Shown piece by piece: positions 35,276 through 44,422 of a stretch of DNA of 64,000 nt. Where the stretch lies: NCBI RefSeq assembly GCF_012034175.1, contig NZ_JAATEJ010000014.1, forward strand, positions 124,001 through 188,000. Reading direction: 5' to 3'. Positions within the stretch are counted from its first letter, which is position 1, and the number at the start of each line of letters is the position of its first letter. The DNA is from Actinacidiphila epipremni (GTDB lineage Bacteria > Actinomycetota > Actinomycetes > Streptomycetales > Streptomycetaceae). The notes under the pieces are model-generated. The model had not been told where the DNA came from. It saw only the letters and a list, made by a program, of their open reading frames with translations, and ran no database searches. The position numbers were made by a program, and so were the translations under genes.

Positions 35276-36368
35276 CGCGGTGCTCCGCAACGAAGTCGTC
35301 GTCCGTCAGCCAGGGGTACGCGGCGGCGATCGCGGCGATCTCCTCCGCCTGGCGCGGGGAGAGGCGTTCTGCCGGGTCCAGGCACCAGGTGCCGGCGAGC
35401 AGGCCCTGGCGGCGGAGGACTTCGTGGACGCCGGGGATGCAGCCGCGGAAGGCGTTGCGGATGTCGAAGACCGCCGCGTTGGCCTCGCTGAGCTGCGGGG
35501 CGCGGCGCAGCAGGTCGGTGAGCAGGGCGTGGTCGCCGGCCCGGGCGGTGCGCACCTCGGCGAGCAGCGTGACGGCGGCCCTGGTCCACACCGCCCACTG
35601 GCCCAGCAGCCCGCCGGCGAACCAGCGCAGCCGGCCGCCGGCGGTGCGGTAGGGGGTGAGCAGGTCGGTGAGGATGGCGTCGTCGTTGCCGGTGTAGAGG
35701 GCGACCTCGTCGGCGCGGTCGCTCGCGGCGACGGCGGCGATGACCTCGGCGGTGCGGTAGCGGTCGAAGGGCGCGGTCTTGATCGCGGCCACCGAGGGGA
35801 TCTCGGCGAAGGCCCGCCAGAAGGCGGGGCTCAGGTAACGGCCGCCCACCGCGTCCTGGAGGTAGAAGCCGACGACCGGCAGCACCTCGCCGACCGCCCG
35901 GGCCCGGTCCAGCAGCCCGGCCTCGTCGGCGCCGGGCACGGCGGGGCTGAGCAGCACCGCGTCGTAGCCGAGCTCCGCGGCGAGTGCGGCCTCGGCGACG
36001 GCCTGCGCGGTGTAGCCGCAGGCACCGGCGATCTTCACCACCGGCCGGCCCGCCTCCTTCTCCGCGGTCTCGGCGGCGAGCGCGAGCACCGGCCGCAGGA
36101 GCCCGACCCCGGCGTCGCGGATCGCGAACTGCGTGGTGTGGACGCCGACCGCGATACCGCCGGCGCCGGCGGCCAGGTAGTAGCGGGTGAGCGCGCGCTG
36201 CCGGCGCTCGTCGAGCCGCCGCCCGGCGTCGAGGGCGAGCGGGTGCGCGGGGATGACGGCACCGGCGGCGAGCAGGTCGAGCGGGCCGGGCACGGGCCCG
36301 GGCACGGGCCCGGGCCCGGGCACGGCGGCGGTGCCGTCCGCCGTACCGGTGGGGGTGGGGTGGGACAC
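35259..36368 (-). CDS. Dihydrodipicolinate synthase-family aldolase/lyase
   Basis: A 369-residue (beta/alpha)8-barrel of the DapA/NAL superfamily, which handles 2-keto-3-deoxy acids through a Schiff base. The lysine is seen in SVAAIKTAPFDRYRT (about residue 200). GACGYTAQAVAEAALAAELG and LYTGNDDAI are the usual barrel segments, while the canonical GTTGE motif is replaced by GVHTTQF, so the substrate probably differs from dihydrodipicolinate. The N-terminus has a (GPVP)-type repeat. It overlaps the next gene by 17 bases and follows the epimerase-like gene by six bases. In this locus it could be an alternative aldolase for a keto-deoxy sugar acid. Confidence 0.85.
   Translation of the reverse strand: MSHPTPTGTADGTAAVPGPGPVPGPVPGPLDLLAAGAVIPAHPLALDAGRRLDERRQRALTRYYLAAGAGGIAVGVHTTQFAIRDAGVGLLRPVLALAAETAEKEAGRPVVKIAGACGYTAQAVAEAALAAELGYDAVLLSPAVPGADEAGLLDRARAVGEVLPVVGFYLQDAVGGRYLSPAFWRAFAEIPSVAAIKTAPFDRYRTAEVIAAVAASDRADEVALYTGNDDAILTDLLTPYRTAGGRLRWFAGGLLGQWAVWTRAAVTLLAEVRTARAGDHALLTDLLRRAPQLSEANAAVFDIRNAFRGCIPGVHEVLRRQGLLAGTWCLDPAERLSPRQAEEIAAIAAAYPWLTDDDFVAEHRDDWLR
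36286..36325. repeat. 12-base tandem repeat encoding Gly-Pro-Val-Pro
   Basis: Copies of the dodecamer GGGCACGGGCCC (about three) lie within the first codons of the aldolase gene and encode a PGPVPGPVPG stretch. It is a simple in-frame microrepeat with no sign of disrupting the gene. Confidence 0.7.
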
Positions 36369-36374
36369 GGTGGG

Positions 36375-37481
36375 TCAGAACCTTCCGTCGCGGACGTGGA
36401 ATTTGGTCGGCCGGCCCGACAGCGGCAGGCCGCGGCGCAGCCATTGCGCCTGCCAGCCGACGAGGGTGCGCAGCGGCACCGGCGGATAGCCGAACAGCGC
36501 GTGGCAGCGGCTCGCGTCGGACAGCAGCGCGGTGCCGGACTCCGTGCCGGTCGTCACGCCTTCCCGCCCCTCGGTGCCGAACTCCGCGGCGAAAAGCGCG
36601 GCGAGCCGCCGGACCGACGCGGTCTCCGGCCCGGTGAGGTTGACGGTGAAGGGCTCCGCGGCGGCGTGGTGCAGAGCGCGCAGCGCGACCTCGTTGGCGT
36701 AGCCCTGCCACACGACGTTGACGTGTCCTGTCGTCACGTCGACCGGCTCGCCGGCCCGTACGGTCGCGGCGATGTCGGCGAGGACCCCGTAGCGCAGGTC
36801 GACGGCGTAGTTGAGGCGCAGCAGCGCGACCCGGGTGCCGTGGGCGGCGGCGTGGTGGCCGAGGACGCGTTCGCGGCCGAGGCAGGACATGGCGTACTCG
36901 CCCACCGGGCCGACCGGGTCGGTCTCGGCGCAGCCGCCCGCGGCGGTGTCCACCAGCGGGTAGACGTTGCCGGTGGAGAAGGCGGCGATACGGGCGTCGC
37001 GGTAGCGGCGGGCGACCCGGTCCGGCAGCGCGGCGTTGACGGCCCAGGCGTACGCGGGGTCGCCGGCGGAGCCGAACTTGGCGCCGACCATGAAGACGAC
37101 GTTGCCCGCGTCGGGCAGGCCGGCCGGGTCGCCGTCGAGCAGGTCGAAGGCGACCGGGCGTACCCCGTCCGCGGCGAGCGCGCCGGCGGCGGCCCGGTCG
37201 GACCAGCGGGAGACCGCGTGCACGGCGAGGTCGGTGCGGCCGGCGGCGTCCAGGGCGCGGCGGGCGAGCCGGGCCAGGCTCGGGCCCATCTTGCCGCCGG
37301 CGCCCAGGATCACCAGGTCGCCCTCCAGCCGGGCGGCGTCGGCGACCAGCGCCGGCGAGGGGGTGGCCAGCAGGTCCTCCAGCTCCTGCTCGCTCGCGGG
37401 GAAGGCGGGTGTCCCGGGGAAAGCGGGGCTCCCGGGGAGGGACGACAGGGAAGGGGAGGCTGGGGGCATGTGCGGGGTCAT
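36375..37481 (-). CDS. NAD-dependent epimerase/dehydratase-like protein
   Basis: A 368-residue extended-SDR protein. The Rossmann motif is GAGGKMGPSLARLARRALD (about 59-77), with FSTGNVYPL at the position of the catalytic Ser region. GEYAMSCLGRE sits where YxxxK is expected. The Tyr is present but the Lys is Cys, so catalysis may differ from classical sugar epimerases. NVVWQGYANEVALRALHH and FTVNLTGPETASVRRLA are typical of the C-terminal substrate domain. Its ATG overlaps the stop of the upstream permease (ATGA), showing translational coupling with sugar import. It is likely to act on the imported sugar or its lactone; the exact reaction is unknown. Confidence 0.82.
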   Translation of the reverse strand: MTPHMPPASPSLSSLPGSPAFPGTPAFPASEQELEDLLATPSPALVADAARLEGDLVILGAGGKMGPSLARLARRALDAAGRTDLAVHAVSRWSDRAAAGALAADGVRPVAFDLLDGDPAGLPDAGNVVFMVGAKFGSAGDPAYAWAVNAALPDRVARRYRDARIAAFSTGNVYPLVDTAAGGCAETDPVGPVGEYAMSCLGRERVLGHHAAAHGTRVALLRLNYAVDLRYGVLADIAATVRAGEPVDVTTGHVNVVWQGYANEVALRALHHAAAEPFTVNLTGPETASVRRLAALFAAEFGTEGREGVTTGTESGTALLSDASRCHALFGYPPVPLRTLVGWQAQWLRRGLPLSGRPTKFHVRDGRF

Positions 37482-38341
37482 CCTTTGACCGCGGAGCCGG
37501 TGACGCCTTCGGTGAAGTAGCGCTGGCCCGCGAGGTAGGCGGCGAAGATGGGGACAAAGGCGATCACCGATCCGGCGAGCACCTGGCTGAGCGGCACCTG
37601 CTGCTGTTGCAGCGAGGCGATGCCGACGGTGAGGGTGCGCATGCCGCTGCTCTGGCCCATGATCAGCGGCCACAGGAAGTCGTTCCAGTGCCACAGGAAG
37701 ACGAACGTGCCGAGCGTGGCGAGGATCGGCTTGAGCAGCGGCAGCACGAGGCTGACGAAGATCCGCAGTTCGCCGCAGCCGTCGAGGCGGGCCGCCTCGA
37801 ACATCTCGTCGGGCAGGTCGCGGATGAACTGCCGCATGAGGAAGACCGCCTGGGCGTTGGCGAGGGTCGGGATGATCAGGCCCCAGTAGGTGTCCACGCC
37901 GCCGAGCTTGGCCATCATGATGAACGTCGGGATCATCGTGACGTGGTAGGGCACCATCACCATCGACAGGAACGACCAGAACATCGCCTCCCGGCCGCGG
38001 AAGCGCTTCTTGGCGAAGGCGTATCCGGCGAGCGCGGCGAGCGCCAGCACGCCGACGACCGACACCACCGAGTAGACGAGGGTGTTGAGCAGCCAGCGCG
38101 GTACGTCCTGGGCGTCGAGCACGGCGCCGTAGGAGGAGCCGCTGAGGTGCCAGGGCAGCAGGCTGCCGGGCAGCTCGACGGCGGCGCCGGGCTTCAGCGA
38201 CAGCACGACCATCGCGTAGAACGGGAAGACCGTCGCGAGCGAGGCCGCCGTGAGCAGCACTGCGCGGGCCACGAGGCCGGTGCGGCCGGGCCGCAGCGCC
38301 CGCGGCACGGTGTCCTGGTACGTCGTCGGGGTCGCCGTCAT
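37478..38341 (-). CDS. ABC sugar importer permease (MalG-type)
   Basis: A 287-residue inner-membrane permease of the carbohydrate uptake ABC family, the second permease gene of the pair. It has six hydrophobic helices and the EAA-type cytoplasmic loop MFEAARLDGCGELRIFVSLVLPLLKPI, which contacts the ATPase. VPYHVTMIPTFIMMAKLGG and FLWHWNDFLWPLI are typical MalG/CUT1 segments. It starts two bases before the end of the preceding permease frame and overlaps the next gene. No ATPase gene is present in the locus; streptomycetes commonly use the shared MsiK ATPase. Confidence 0.93.
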   Translation of the reverse strand: MTATPTTYQDTVPRALRPGRTGLVARAVLLTAASLATVFPFYAMVVLSLKPGAAVELPGSLLPWHLSGSSYGAVLDAQDVPRWLLNTLVYSVVSVVGVLALAALAGYAFAKKRFRGREAMFWSFLSMVMVPYHVTMIPTFIMMAKLGGVDTYWGLIIPTLANAQAVFLMRQFIRDLPDEMFEAARLDGCGELRIFVSLVLPLLKPILATLGTFVFLWHWNDFLWPLIMGQSSGMRTLTVGIASLQQQQVPLSQVLAGSVIAFVPIFAAYLAGQRYFTEGVTGSAVKG

Positions 38342-38343
38342 GG

Positions 38344-39267
38344 TCACTTCTCCCTTCCGAGGACCATCCGCTGGACGAGCGCCACGACCACCGTCATGAC
38401 GAACAGCACGCAGCCGAGCGCGCTGGCGTAGCCGAGGTCGGAGTATTTGAAGCCGGCGTCGTAGAGCTGGTAGACGAGGCTGTAGCTGGCGTTGGCGGGG
38501 CCGCCGCCGGTCATGACGTAGATGGCGTCGAAGATCTGGAAGCTGTTGGTGGTCTCGATCACCGCGAGGAAGAAGAACGCCGGCTTCAGCTGCGGGGCGA
38601 CGATGTGGCGGAAGCGCTGGAAGGGCCCGGCGCCGTCCATGAGGGCGGCCTCCTCCAGTTCGCGCGGCACGTCCTGGAGCCGGGCGAGCAGGATGAGCAT
38701 GCCGTAGCCGCAGCGCGACCAGATGCCGACCAGGGCGAGCGCCGGCAGTACGAGCGCGGAGTCGGTGAGCCAGGACTGCTCGGGCAGCCCGAGCAGTCCC
38801 ATCAGGCTCGACCAGGGGCCCTTGGTGGAGAAGATCCAGATGAAGACGGTGGACGCCAGGATGAGGCTGGTGACCACCGGCAGGAAGAACACCGACCGGA
38901 ACAGCCGGGAGCCGCGGAACGCGCGCCGGGTGAGCAGCGCGAGTCCCAGCGACGCCGCGATGGTGAACGGCACGGCGATGACGCTGTAGACGACGGTGAC
39001 CCGCAGCGAGGACCAGAACAGCGGGTCGTGCACCATCCGCTGGAAGTTGTCCAGGCCGGTGAAGTGGGTGCTGTCGCCGATGGTGTAGTCGGTGAAGCCG
39101 AGGACGAGCCCGGCGATGCCGGGGCCGAACCGGAAGGCCAGGAAGAGCAGGAAGCACGGGGCGACGAACAGCAGCCCGACGCGGGCCTCCCGGCGGGCGT
39201 GCGGTCCGCGCAGGACGTGCTGCGGGCGGGTGCGGGGGCGGGAACGGGATTCCGCGACTGCGGCCAC
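38344..39267 (-). CDS. ABC sugar importer permease (MalF-type)
   Basis: A 307-residue permease with six helices, beginning with an Arg-rich tail and VGLLFVAPCFLLFLAF. The EAA loop ELEEAALMDGAGPFQRFRHIV is followed by PQLKPAFFFLAVIETTNSFQIFD, as in CUT1 permeases. It starts with GTG at 39267, with AAGGAGG five bases upstream, a strong ribosome site. It lies between the binding protein gene and the second permease. The substrate should be a sugar or oligosaccharide released by the locus's secreted proteins. Confidence 0.92.
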   Translation of the reverse strand: MAAVAESRSRPRTRPQHVLRGPHARREARVGLLFVAPCFLLFLAFRFGPGIAGLVLGFTDYTIGDSTHFTGLDNFQRMVHDPLFWSSLRVTVVYSVIAVPFTIAASLGLALLTRRAFRGSRLFRSVFFLPVVTSLILASTVFIWIFSTKGPWSSLMGLLGLPEQSWLTDSALVLPALALVGIWSRCGYGMLILLARLQDVPRELEEAALMDGAGPFQRFRHIVAPQLKPAFFFLAVIETTNSFQIFDAIYVMTGGGPANASYSLVYQLYDAGFKYSDLGYASALGCVLFVMTVVVALVQRMVLGREK

Positions 39268-39323
39268 GGGACCTCCTTCGGAAGGCGGAAGACGGACGGC
39301 GGGAGACGGGGTGCCGGCGGGGG

Positions 39324-40577
39324 TCAGCGCTTGCGGGCGATGAGCTGGTCGGCGGCCTGCGCGGCGTCGTCCAGCGCCTTCTTGGGGCTGGTCTTGCCGA
39401 GCAGTGCGGCCTGGATCTGCGGGGCGAGCACGCCCATCACGTCGCGGGCGGCCTTGTTGAGCGGGCCGACGTCGGTGCTGCCGAGCACCTTCTCGGTGGC
39501 CTCCTGCTGCGCGTCGCCGGGGTAGAGGGGCGCGGCGTCGGTGCGCGGCGAGAAGTAGCCGCCGGGCTTCTCCAGCCCCGCGGAGTTCGCCGGCTGCGCG
39601 ACGTACGAGATCCACTTGCCGGCGGCGTCGGTGTTGGCGCCCTTGAACATCGCGAGGGTGCCGACGGTGCCGTACGCGACGGCGGCGGTGTCGCCGAGCG
39701 CCGGGCCGACGACGATGTTCTCCTTGCCCCAGAACGGCTCGACCTCGGCGGCGGTGTTCTGCCAGGTGCAGGCGACCTTGTTTTTGGCGAGGTCGGTCTG
39801 CTCGATCTGCGGGGTGGTGGTGACCAGGTCCTTGGGCGTCCAGCCGTTGTCGACGAAGGTCTTGAGCCAGGTGAGGGCCTTGACGCCGGCGTCGCTCGCG
39901 AAGGCGGACTTGGTGCCGTCGGCGGAGAAGACGTCGCCGCCGGCCTGCCACAGCAGCGGGTAGAAGGTCATGTTGAGGGTCGCGGTGGTGTCGCCGCTGT
40001 AGCTGGTGGCGTAGAAGCCCTTGGCCTTGAGCGTGGGGGCGAGCGCGGCGAGCTGGTCCCAGGTGGTGGGGTAGGTGGTCTCGCCGATGGCGTCGAAGAC
40101 CTTCTTGTCGCACAGCAGCGGGTAGCTGGACATCAGGACGGGCGCGGCGAGCGCGGTGCCGCCGACGGTGACGGCCTTGAGCGCCGAGGGGCGGAAGGCG
40201 GCCTTGTCGGCGGGGGTCATCCACTGGTCGGCGGGGACGAGGTTGCGCTGGTAGGCGGGCAGCTGGTCGGGGATCAGATAGGCGACGTCGGGGCCCTTGC
40301 CTGCGGACAGCGCGGTGGTCAGCGCGGTGTCGCGGTTGGCCCAGGGGTAGGTGGAGACCTTGACGGTGATGCCGGGGTTGGCGGCCTCGAAGCCCTTGAC
40401 CAGGCCGTTCCAGTAGGCGTCGTTGGCCTTCGGGTCGTTGATGACCGGGTAGACCCAGGTGCTGACGGTCTTCTTCGCCGACGATCCGGAGCCGCTGCCG
40501 GAGCCGCATCCGGCGACGGCGGCGGTGGCGCACAGGGCGGCGGCCAGGGCGAGGGCGGTGGTGCTGCGGCGTCTCAC
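39324..40577 (-). CDS. Sugar-binding lipoprotein of ABC importer
   Basis: A 417-residue extracellular solute-binding protein of family 1. Residues 1-24 form a lipoprotein signal with lipobox AVAGC (Cys24 lipidated), followed by a Gly/Ser spacer. The mature part has typical segments: FEAANPGITVKVSTYPWAN, GKGPDVAYLIPDQLPAY, TYPTTWDQLAALAPTLKAKG and TVGTLAMFKGANTDAAGKW. It captures the substrate and delivers it to the two permeases encoded just downstream. A 76-base gap separates it from the Gfo/Idh gene upstream. Confidence 0.93.
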   Translation of the reverse strand: MRRRSTTALALAAALCATAAVAGCGSGSGSGSSAKKTVSTWVYPVINDPKANDAYWNGLVKGFEAANPGITVKVSTYPWANRDTALTTALSAGKGPDVAYLIPDQLPAYQRNLVPADQWMTPADKAAFRPSALKAVTVGGTALAAPVLMSSYPLLCDKKVFDAIGETTYPTTWDQLAALAPTLKAKGFYATSYSGDTTATLNMTFYPLLWQAGGDVFSADGTKSAFASDAGVKALTWLKTFVDNGWTPKDLVTTTPQIEQTDLAKNKVACTWQNTAAEVEPFWGKENIVVGPALGDTAAVAYGTVGTLAMFKGANTDAAGKWISYVAQPANSAGLEKPGGYFSPRTDAAPLYPGDAQQEATEKVLGSTDVGPLNKAARDVMGVLAPQIQAALLGKTSPKKALDDAAQAADQLIARKR

Positions 40578-40653
40578 GGTGGTTCTCGCTTTCGGGCGTG
40601 GAAGTACGGGTGGGTCGGTGGTGCGGGGGGATGCGGGAGCGCGCGGCCCGGGG

Positions 40654-41946
40654 TCAGCGGTGCGGGACGGTCTCGACCGTCCCGCGGTGCCGGGAGCGCT
40701 CGGCGGCGAAGGCCGCGAGGTGGCTGCCGAGGGAGTCGGCGGGGCCGGAGCGGATGTGGGAGCGGTCGCCGGTGGCGAGCGCGGTGACGAACGCCTCGAC
40801 GAGCGCGGCGTCGCCGCCGCCGTGGCCGTCCGCGGCGTTGGAGCCGAGGTCGCCGGTCTCGTGGACCTCGGTGGTGTCGGTGCGGAAGTCGTGGACGGTG
40901 ACGCGTTCGCCGTCGCCGCGCAGCCAGCCGTGGCTGCCGAAGATCCGGGTCTGGCGGTGGGTCTGGGCGGTGAAGGCGGTCATGGTGAAGACGGCGGTGG
41001 CGCCGCCGGCCAGCTGCATCGCGACGACCTGGTTGTCGACCACGTCGTTGTCGCTGCGGTAGACGCACCGCCCGTACGGGCCGGTGCGCAGCGCCTCGGT
41101 GAGGACGTCCTCGTCGCCGGCCCCGGTCGCGCGGGTGGTGACGTGGTCGATGGGCCAGGCGCCGCCGGTGCGGCGCAGCGCCGGGTAGTAGAGCTTGGGC
41201 GCGGAGTACGGGCAGCCGGGTTCGGCGGCGCACTCCAGGCAGTTGTCGCCGGCGCCTTCGGGGGCGTTGCCGGGCCGGAAGTGCTGGAGCGAGCCAAAGC
41301 TCGCGACGGACTCGATGCGGCGGCCGGTGACGTACGCGATCCAGTCCAGGTCGTGGCAGGACTTGGCGAGGATCATCGGCGAGGAGGTGTCCTCGCGGCG
41401 CCAGGGCCCGCGGACGTAGGAGTGGGCGTAGTGCCACCAGCCGACCGGCTCCAGGTGGTCCAGCCCGGTGACGGTGCCGAGGACGCCGCTGTCGACGACG
41501 CTTTTGACCAGGTCGGTGTAGGGCGTGTAGCGCATGACGTGGCAGACGGCGAAGGGCACGCCGGTGGCCCGGACGCCCTCGACGATGGCCCGGCATTCGG
41601 CCTCGGTGGGGGCGAGCGGCTTCTCGGTCATGATCGCGTAGCCGGCTTCGGCGAGGGCGAGCACGGGTTCGGCGTGGTCGCGGTCCTGGGTGGCGACGAT
41701 GACGCCGTCGGCGAGCGGCCCGCCGTTCGCCGCGGTGGCGGCGAGCAGGTCGCGCCAGCCCGGGTAGCCGGCGGCGTCGGGGAAGAGCGCGCGGGCGCCC
41801 GGTCGCGGGTCGGCGACGGCGGTGACGCGGGCGCGCTCGGGGTGGTCGCGGATCCAGCCGGCGTAGGTCAGGCCGCGGTTGCCGGCGCCCACCAGGGCGA
41901 TCCGTACGGGCCGCGCCCCCGTGGGAGCGCTGGTCGGGGTGGCCAT
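40654..41946 (-). CDS. Gfo/Idh/MocA-family oxidoreductase
   Basis: A 430-residue NAD(P)-dependent sugar or inositol dehydrogenase. The N-terminal Rossmann motif is ALVGAGNRGLTYAGW (about 17-31), and the family hallmark TEKPLAPTEAE has the catalytic Lys. The C-terminal domain includes MRYTPYTDLVKSVVDSG, SCHDLDWIAYVTG and a Cys-rich insert (CLECAAEPGCPYSA) seen in a subset of the family and possibly metal-binding. It follows the secreted beta-helix gene by 11 bases, so the two are co-transcribed. It is a candidate for the first oxidation of the imported sugar. Confidence 0.9.
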   Translation of the reverse strand: MATPTSAPTGARPVRIALVGAGNRGLTYAGWIRDHPERARVTAVADPRPGARALFPDAAGYPGWRDLLAATAANGGPLADGVIVATQDRDHAEPVLALAEAGYAIMTEKPLAPTEAECRAIVEGVRATGVPFAVCHVMRYTPYTDLVKSVVDSGVLGTVTGLDHLEPVGWWHYAHSYVRGPWRREDTSSPMILAKSCHDLDWIAYVTGRRIESVASFGSLQHFRPGNAPEGAGDNCLECAAEPGCPYSAPKLYYPALRRTGGAWPIDHVTTRATGAGDEDVLTEALRTGPYGRCVYRSDNDVVDNQVVAMQLAGGATAVFTMTAFTAQTHRQTRIFGSHGWLRGDGERVTVHDFRTDTTEVHETGDLGSNAADGHGGGDAALVEAFVTALATGDRSHIRSGPADSLGSHLAAFAAERSRHRGTVETVPHR

Positions 41947-41957
41947 GGGGTGCTCCG

Positions 41958-44252
41958 TCACACCAGGAGGTTGTTGGCGGTGTGACGGACCCGGGCGCTC
42001 TCGGCAGGCATCGCGGTGCGGGTGACGCCGTCCTCGGTGCAGCCGGTGTGCAGCAGGTGGCTGTCGCCGGCGAAGGCGGCGGCGGCGAGGTGGAGCCGGC
42101 CGCCGGTGAAGGCGGAGCCGGTGGCGCGGTAGTGGTTGACGCCGTCGGTGAGCAGGATGTGCGCGGTCTTGGCGTCGGAGGCGCGGAAGTCGGCGCCGTC
42201 GAGCTGCCAGCTGACGGTGCGGCCCGCGGTGCTGCGGGCGAGGTAGGCGGCGGCGCTGTTGCCGCCGGTGAAGCGGGCGCCGCCGTCGATCCACAGCCGC
42301 TGGTCCTTGGCGGCGGCCAGCGTCAGGCCGGTGTCGGTGAAGGTGCCGCCGTGCACGGCGGTGTCGGCGTGCGCGAGGGTGCTGGGGGCGGCGCCGGCGG
42401 TGGCGCCGGTGAAGGCGCAGTGGTCCAGGACGAGGTTTCCGGTGCCGTTGAACTGCGCGCCGTCCAGGCCCTTGAGGGTGACGCGCAGCAGGTGCACGTC
42501 GCTGGTCACGGTGGCTGCGGTGACCTCGGACGCCTTGCCTTGGGTGAAGGCGGAGTCGGCGATGACGGTGGGGCGCTGCGAGCGGTGCGAGGACTGCGAG
42601 ACCACCAGCGGTCCCGAGGCGACGCAGCCGCGCAGCTGGGCGCCGTCGGCGTTGACCCAGATCATGCCGGAGCCGGCCTGGGCGTTGCCGATGACGAGCA
42701 TGTCCTCCAGCGTCAGGTCGGTGACGTTGGTGCGGGCCACGAACCACGAGCAGGCGTGCCGCCGTACGGTGACGCGCTTGGCCGCGCCGCCCCAGGCGGC
42801 ACCGGAGTTGGCGAACGTCATGAGGCCGGAGTTGCCGGTGAAGGTGAGGTCGTGCTCGAACTGGCCGTGGGTGACGAAGGGGCCCTGGTCGTCGCCGTCG
42901 CCGTGGCAGTTGGTGACATAGCCGTAGGCGGAGGCCGTCCAGTCGTTGAGGTGCCGGGCGTTGGCGACGTGGCAGTCCTCGACGTGGCCGTACAGGCAGT
43001 AGATCTGCTGGGTGAGGTAGCCGGCGCCGCCGTAGGTGACGGAGGCGGGGTTCTTCAACTGGCAGGCGGAGGTGTGGAAGTAGGTGCACCAGCGGCGCAT
43101 GACGACGGGCCAGAAGGTGCCGGTGGCGTCGATGCCGGACACGTCGCAGGAGACGGCGTATTCGTACGCGAGGGGGTGCGAGCCGGTCTCGGTGTCGTCG
43201 TCGGCGACGTCGGGCACGCCTTCGAAGACCATGTTGCGTACGTGGACGCGCTCGACGGGCTCGATCCGGGTCCAGGTGAAGGTGCGGCCGGCGGCGAGGT
43301 CCCAGCCGATCTTGTAGTTGACCCGGATGTGGGTGCCGTCGACGATCTCGGTGACCTGGACGAGCTTTTGCACCTCCTTCTCGTACAGGCCGGTGCCGGG
43401 GGCGGCGTCGATCTCCACGCTCCACCACTGGCCGAGCGCGAACGCCTTGGCGTCGGGCACCTCGAAGATGTCGGCGAGGTCGGGCATCGCGGCGGACAGC
43501 TTGGACTTCACGGTGGTGCCGGTGACCTTGCCCAGGAAGTACAGGACGGCGCCGAAGGGGTTGTTGTAGGCGTTCTTCTCGATCCCGGTGGTGGTGACGC
43601 GGTTGCCGCCGAAGTCGAGCTCGATGCGGGAGCGGGTGAAGGTGTGGCGCTTGACGAAGTTCAGGTCGGTGTGCGCCTCGATCCGGTGGACCGCCGGGTC
43701 GGCCATCATGGCGTCGAGCGCGGCGTCGGCCGGCGCGGAGGTGCCGAAGAGGCCGAACTGGCGGAAGTCCAGGACGCCTTCGTGGACCATGCGCCAGCGG
43801 CCCTTGCCGGGGGTGCCGGGCTTGCCCTTGCCGGCCGGCTTGCCGCCGGGCGCGGCGGGGGCCAGGACGGTGCCGCCGTTGGGTGCGGCGGTGGCGGCGG
43901 CGTCCCAGCGGGTGAGCATGCCGCCGCCGTCGCCGGGGGCGCGGTGGCCGGCGACCACGGCGAGGGTGCCGTCGGGGAGCTTCCTGGTGTCGAGGGCGAG
44001 CAGTTCGGCGACGGTGCCGGCGGTGAGCGGGGCGGCGCCGTGCGGTGCGGCGTTGTGCGGGGTGTCGGCGTGCGCGGTGCCGGAGCCGGCGGCGACCGCG
44101 GTGCCGGTCGCGGCGACCAGCAGGCCGCCGATGCCGCCGGCGCGCAGCAGCCCGCGGCGGGTGGTGTCGGGTCCTGCGGGTGAGCCGGGGAGCTCGGACG
44201 CGTCGGGTGCCGCGGTAGGGGTGCCCGGCACGGAGCCAGGGGAAAGCTTCAC
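41958..44252 (-). CDS. Tat-exported parallel beta-helix protein (paralogue 1)
   Basis: A 764-residue exported protein. The Tat signal is DTTRRGLLRAGGIGGLL (about 29-45). The mature part has an N-terminal domain with AGTVAELLALDTRKLPDGTL, then VAGHRAPGDGGGMLTRWD, and a long right-handed beta-helix resembling pectate-lyase-fold polysaccharide lyases or glycosidases (for example AYEYAVSCDVSGIDATGTF, GGAGYLTQQIYCLYGHVEDC and HGQFEHDLTFTGNSGL). No catalytic motif lets me name the activity. A clear paralogue is encoded at 49830-52094, at the far end of the opposite arm. It is divergent in role from the GH55 and GH87 enzymes. It is probably an extracellular depolymerase feeding the ABC importer. Confidence 0.85.
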   Translation of the reverse strand: MKLSPGSVPGTPTAAPDASELPGSPAGPDTTRRGLLRAGGIGGLLVAATGTAVAAGSGTAHADTPHNAAPHGAAPLTAGTVAELLALDTRKLPDGTLAVVAGHRAPGDGGGMLTRWDAAATAAPNGGTVLAPAAPGGKPAGKGKPGTPGKGRWRMVHEGVLDFRQFGLFGTSAPADAALDAMMADPAVHRIEAHTDLNFVKRHTFTRSRIELDFGGNRVTTTGIEKNAYNNPFGAVLYFLGKVTGTTVKSKLSAAMPDLADIFEVPDAKAFALGQWWSVEIDAAPGTGLYEKEVQKLVQVTEIVDGTHIRVNYKIGWDLAAGRTFTWTRIEPVERVHVRNMVFEGVPDVADDDTETGSHPLAYEYAVSCDVSGIDATGTFWPVVMRRWCTYFHTSACQLKNPASVTYGGAGYLTQQIYCLYGHVEDCHVANARHLNDWTASAYGYVTNCHGDGDDQGPFVTHGQFEHDLTFTGNSGLMTFANSGAAWGGAAKRVTVRRHACSWFVARTNVTDLTLEDMLVIGNAQAGSGMIWVNADGAQLRGCVASGPLVVSQSSHRSQRPTVIADSAFTQGKASEVTAATVTSDVHLLRVTLKGLDGAQFNGTGNLVLDHCAFTGATAGAAPSTLAHADTAVHGGTFTDTGLTLAAAKDQRLWIDGGARFTGGNSAAAYLARSTAGRTVSWQLDGADFRASDAKTAHILLTDGVNHYRATGSAFTGGRLHLAAAAFAGDSHLLHTGCTEDGVTRTAMPAESARVRHTANNLLV

Positions 44253-44422
44253 GGGGGTGCCTCCGCCTTCGGTGGGCCTTGGGGCGAGGACGAATCCCGT
44301 GACGCTTGTCGGTGGTGCGGATGGCCGTACCGGCCGGGTGCGGAAAAGCGCAGACCAGGGGCAGGGTGCTGACGCGGCACCGGTCGGTGGGGCGAGACGT
44401 TATGCCTGCCCCCGCGCCGCGG

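Noticed and set aside
41982..44183. A 733-codon plus-strand frame over the beta-helix gene
   Set aside because: Its composition is a low-complexity Val/Gly/Glu run antisense to a protein with a Tat signal and a full paralogue elsewhere in the window.
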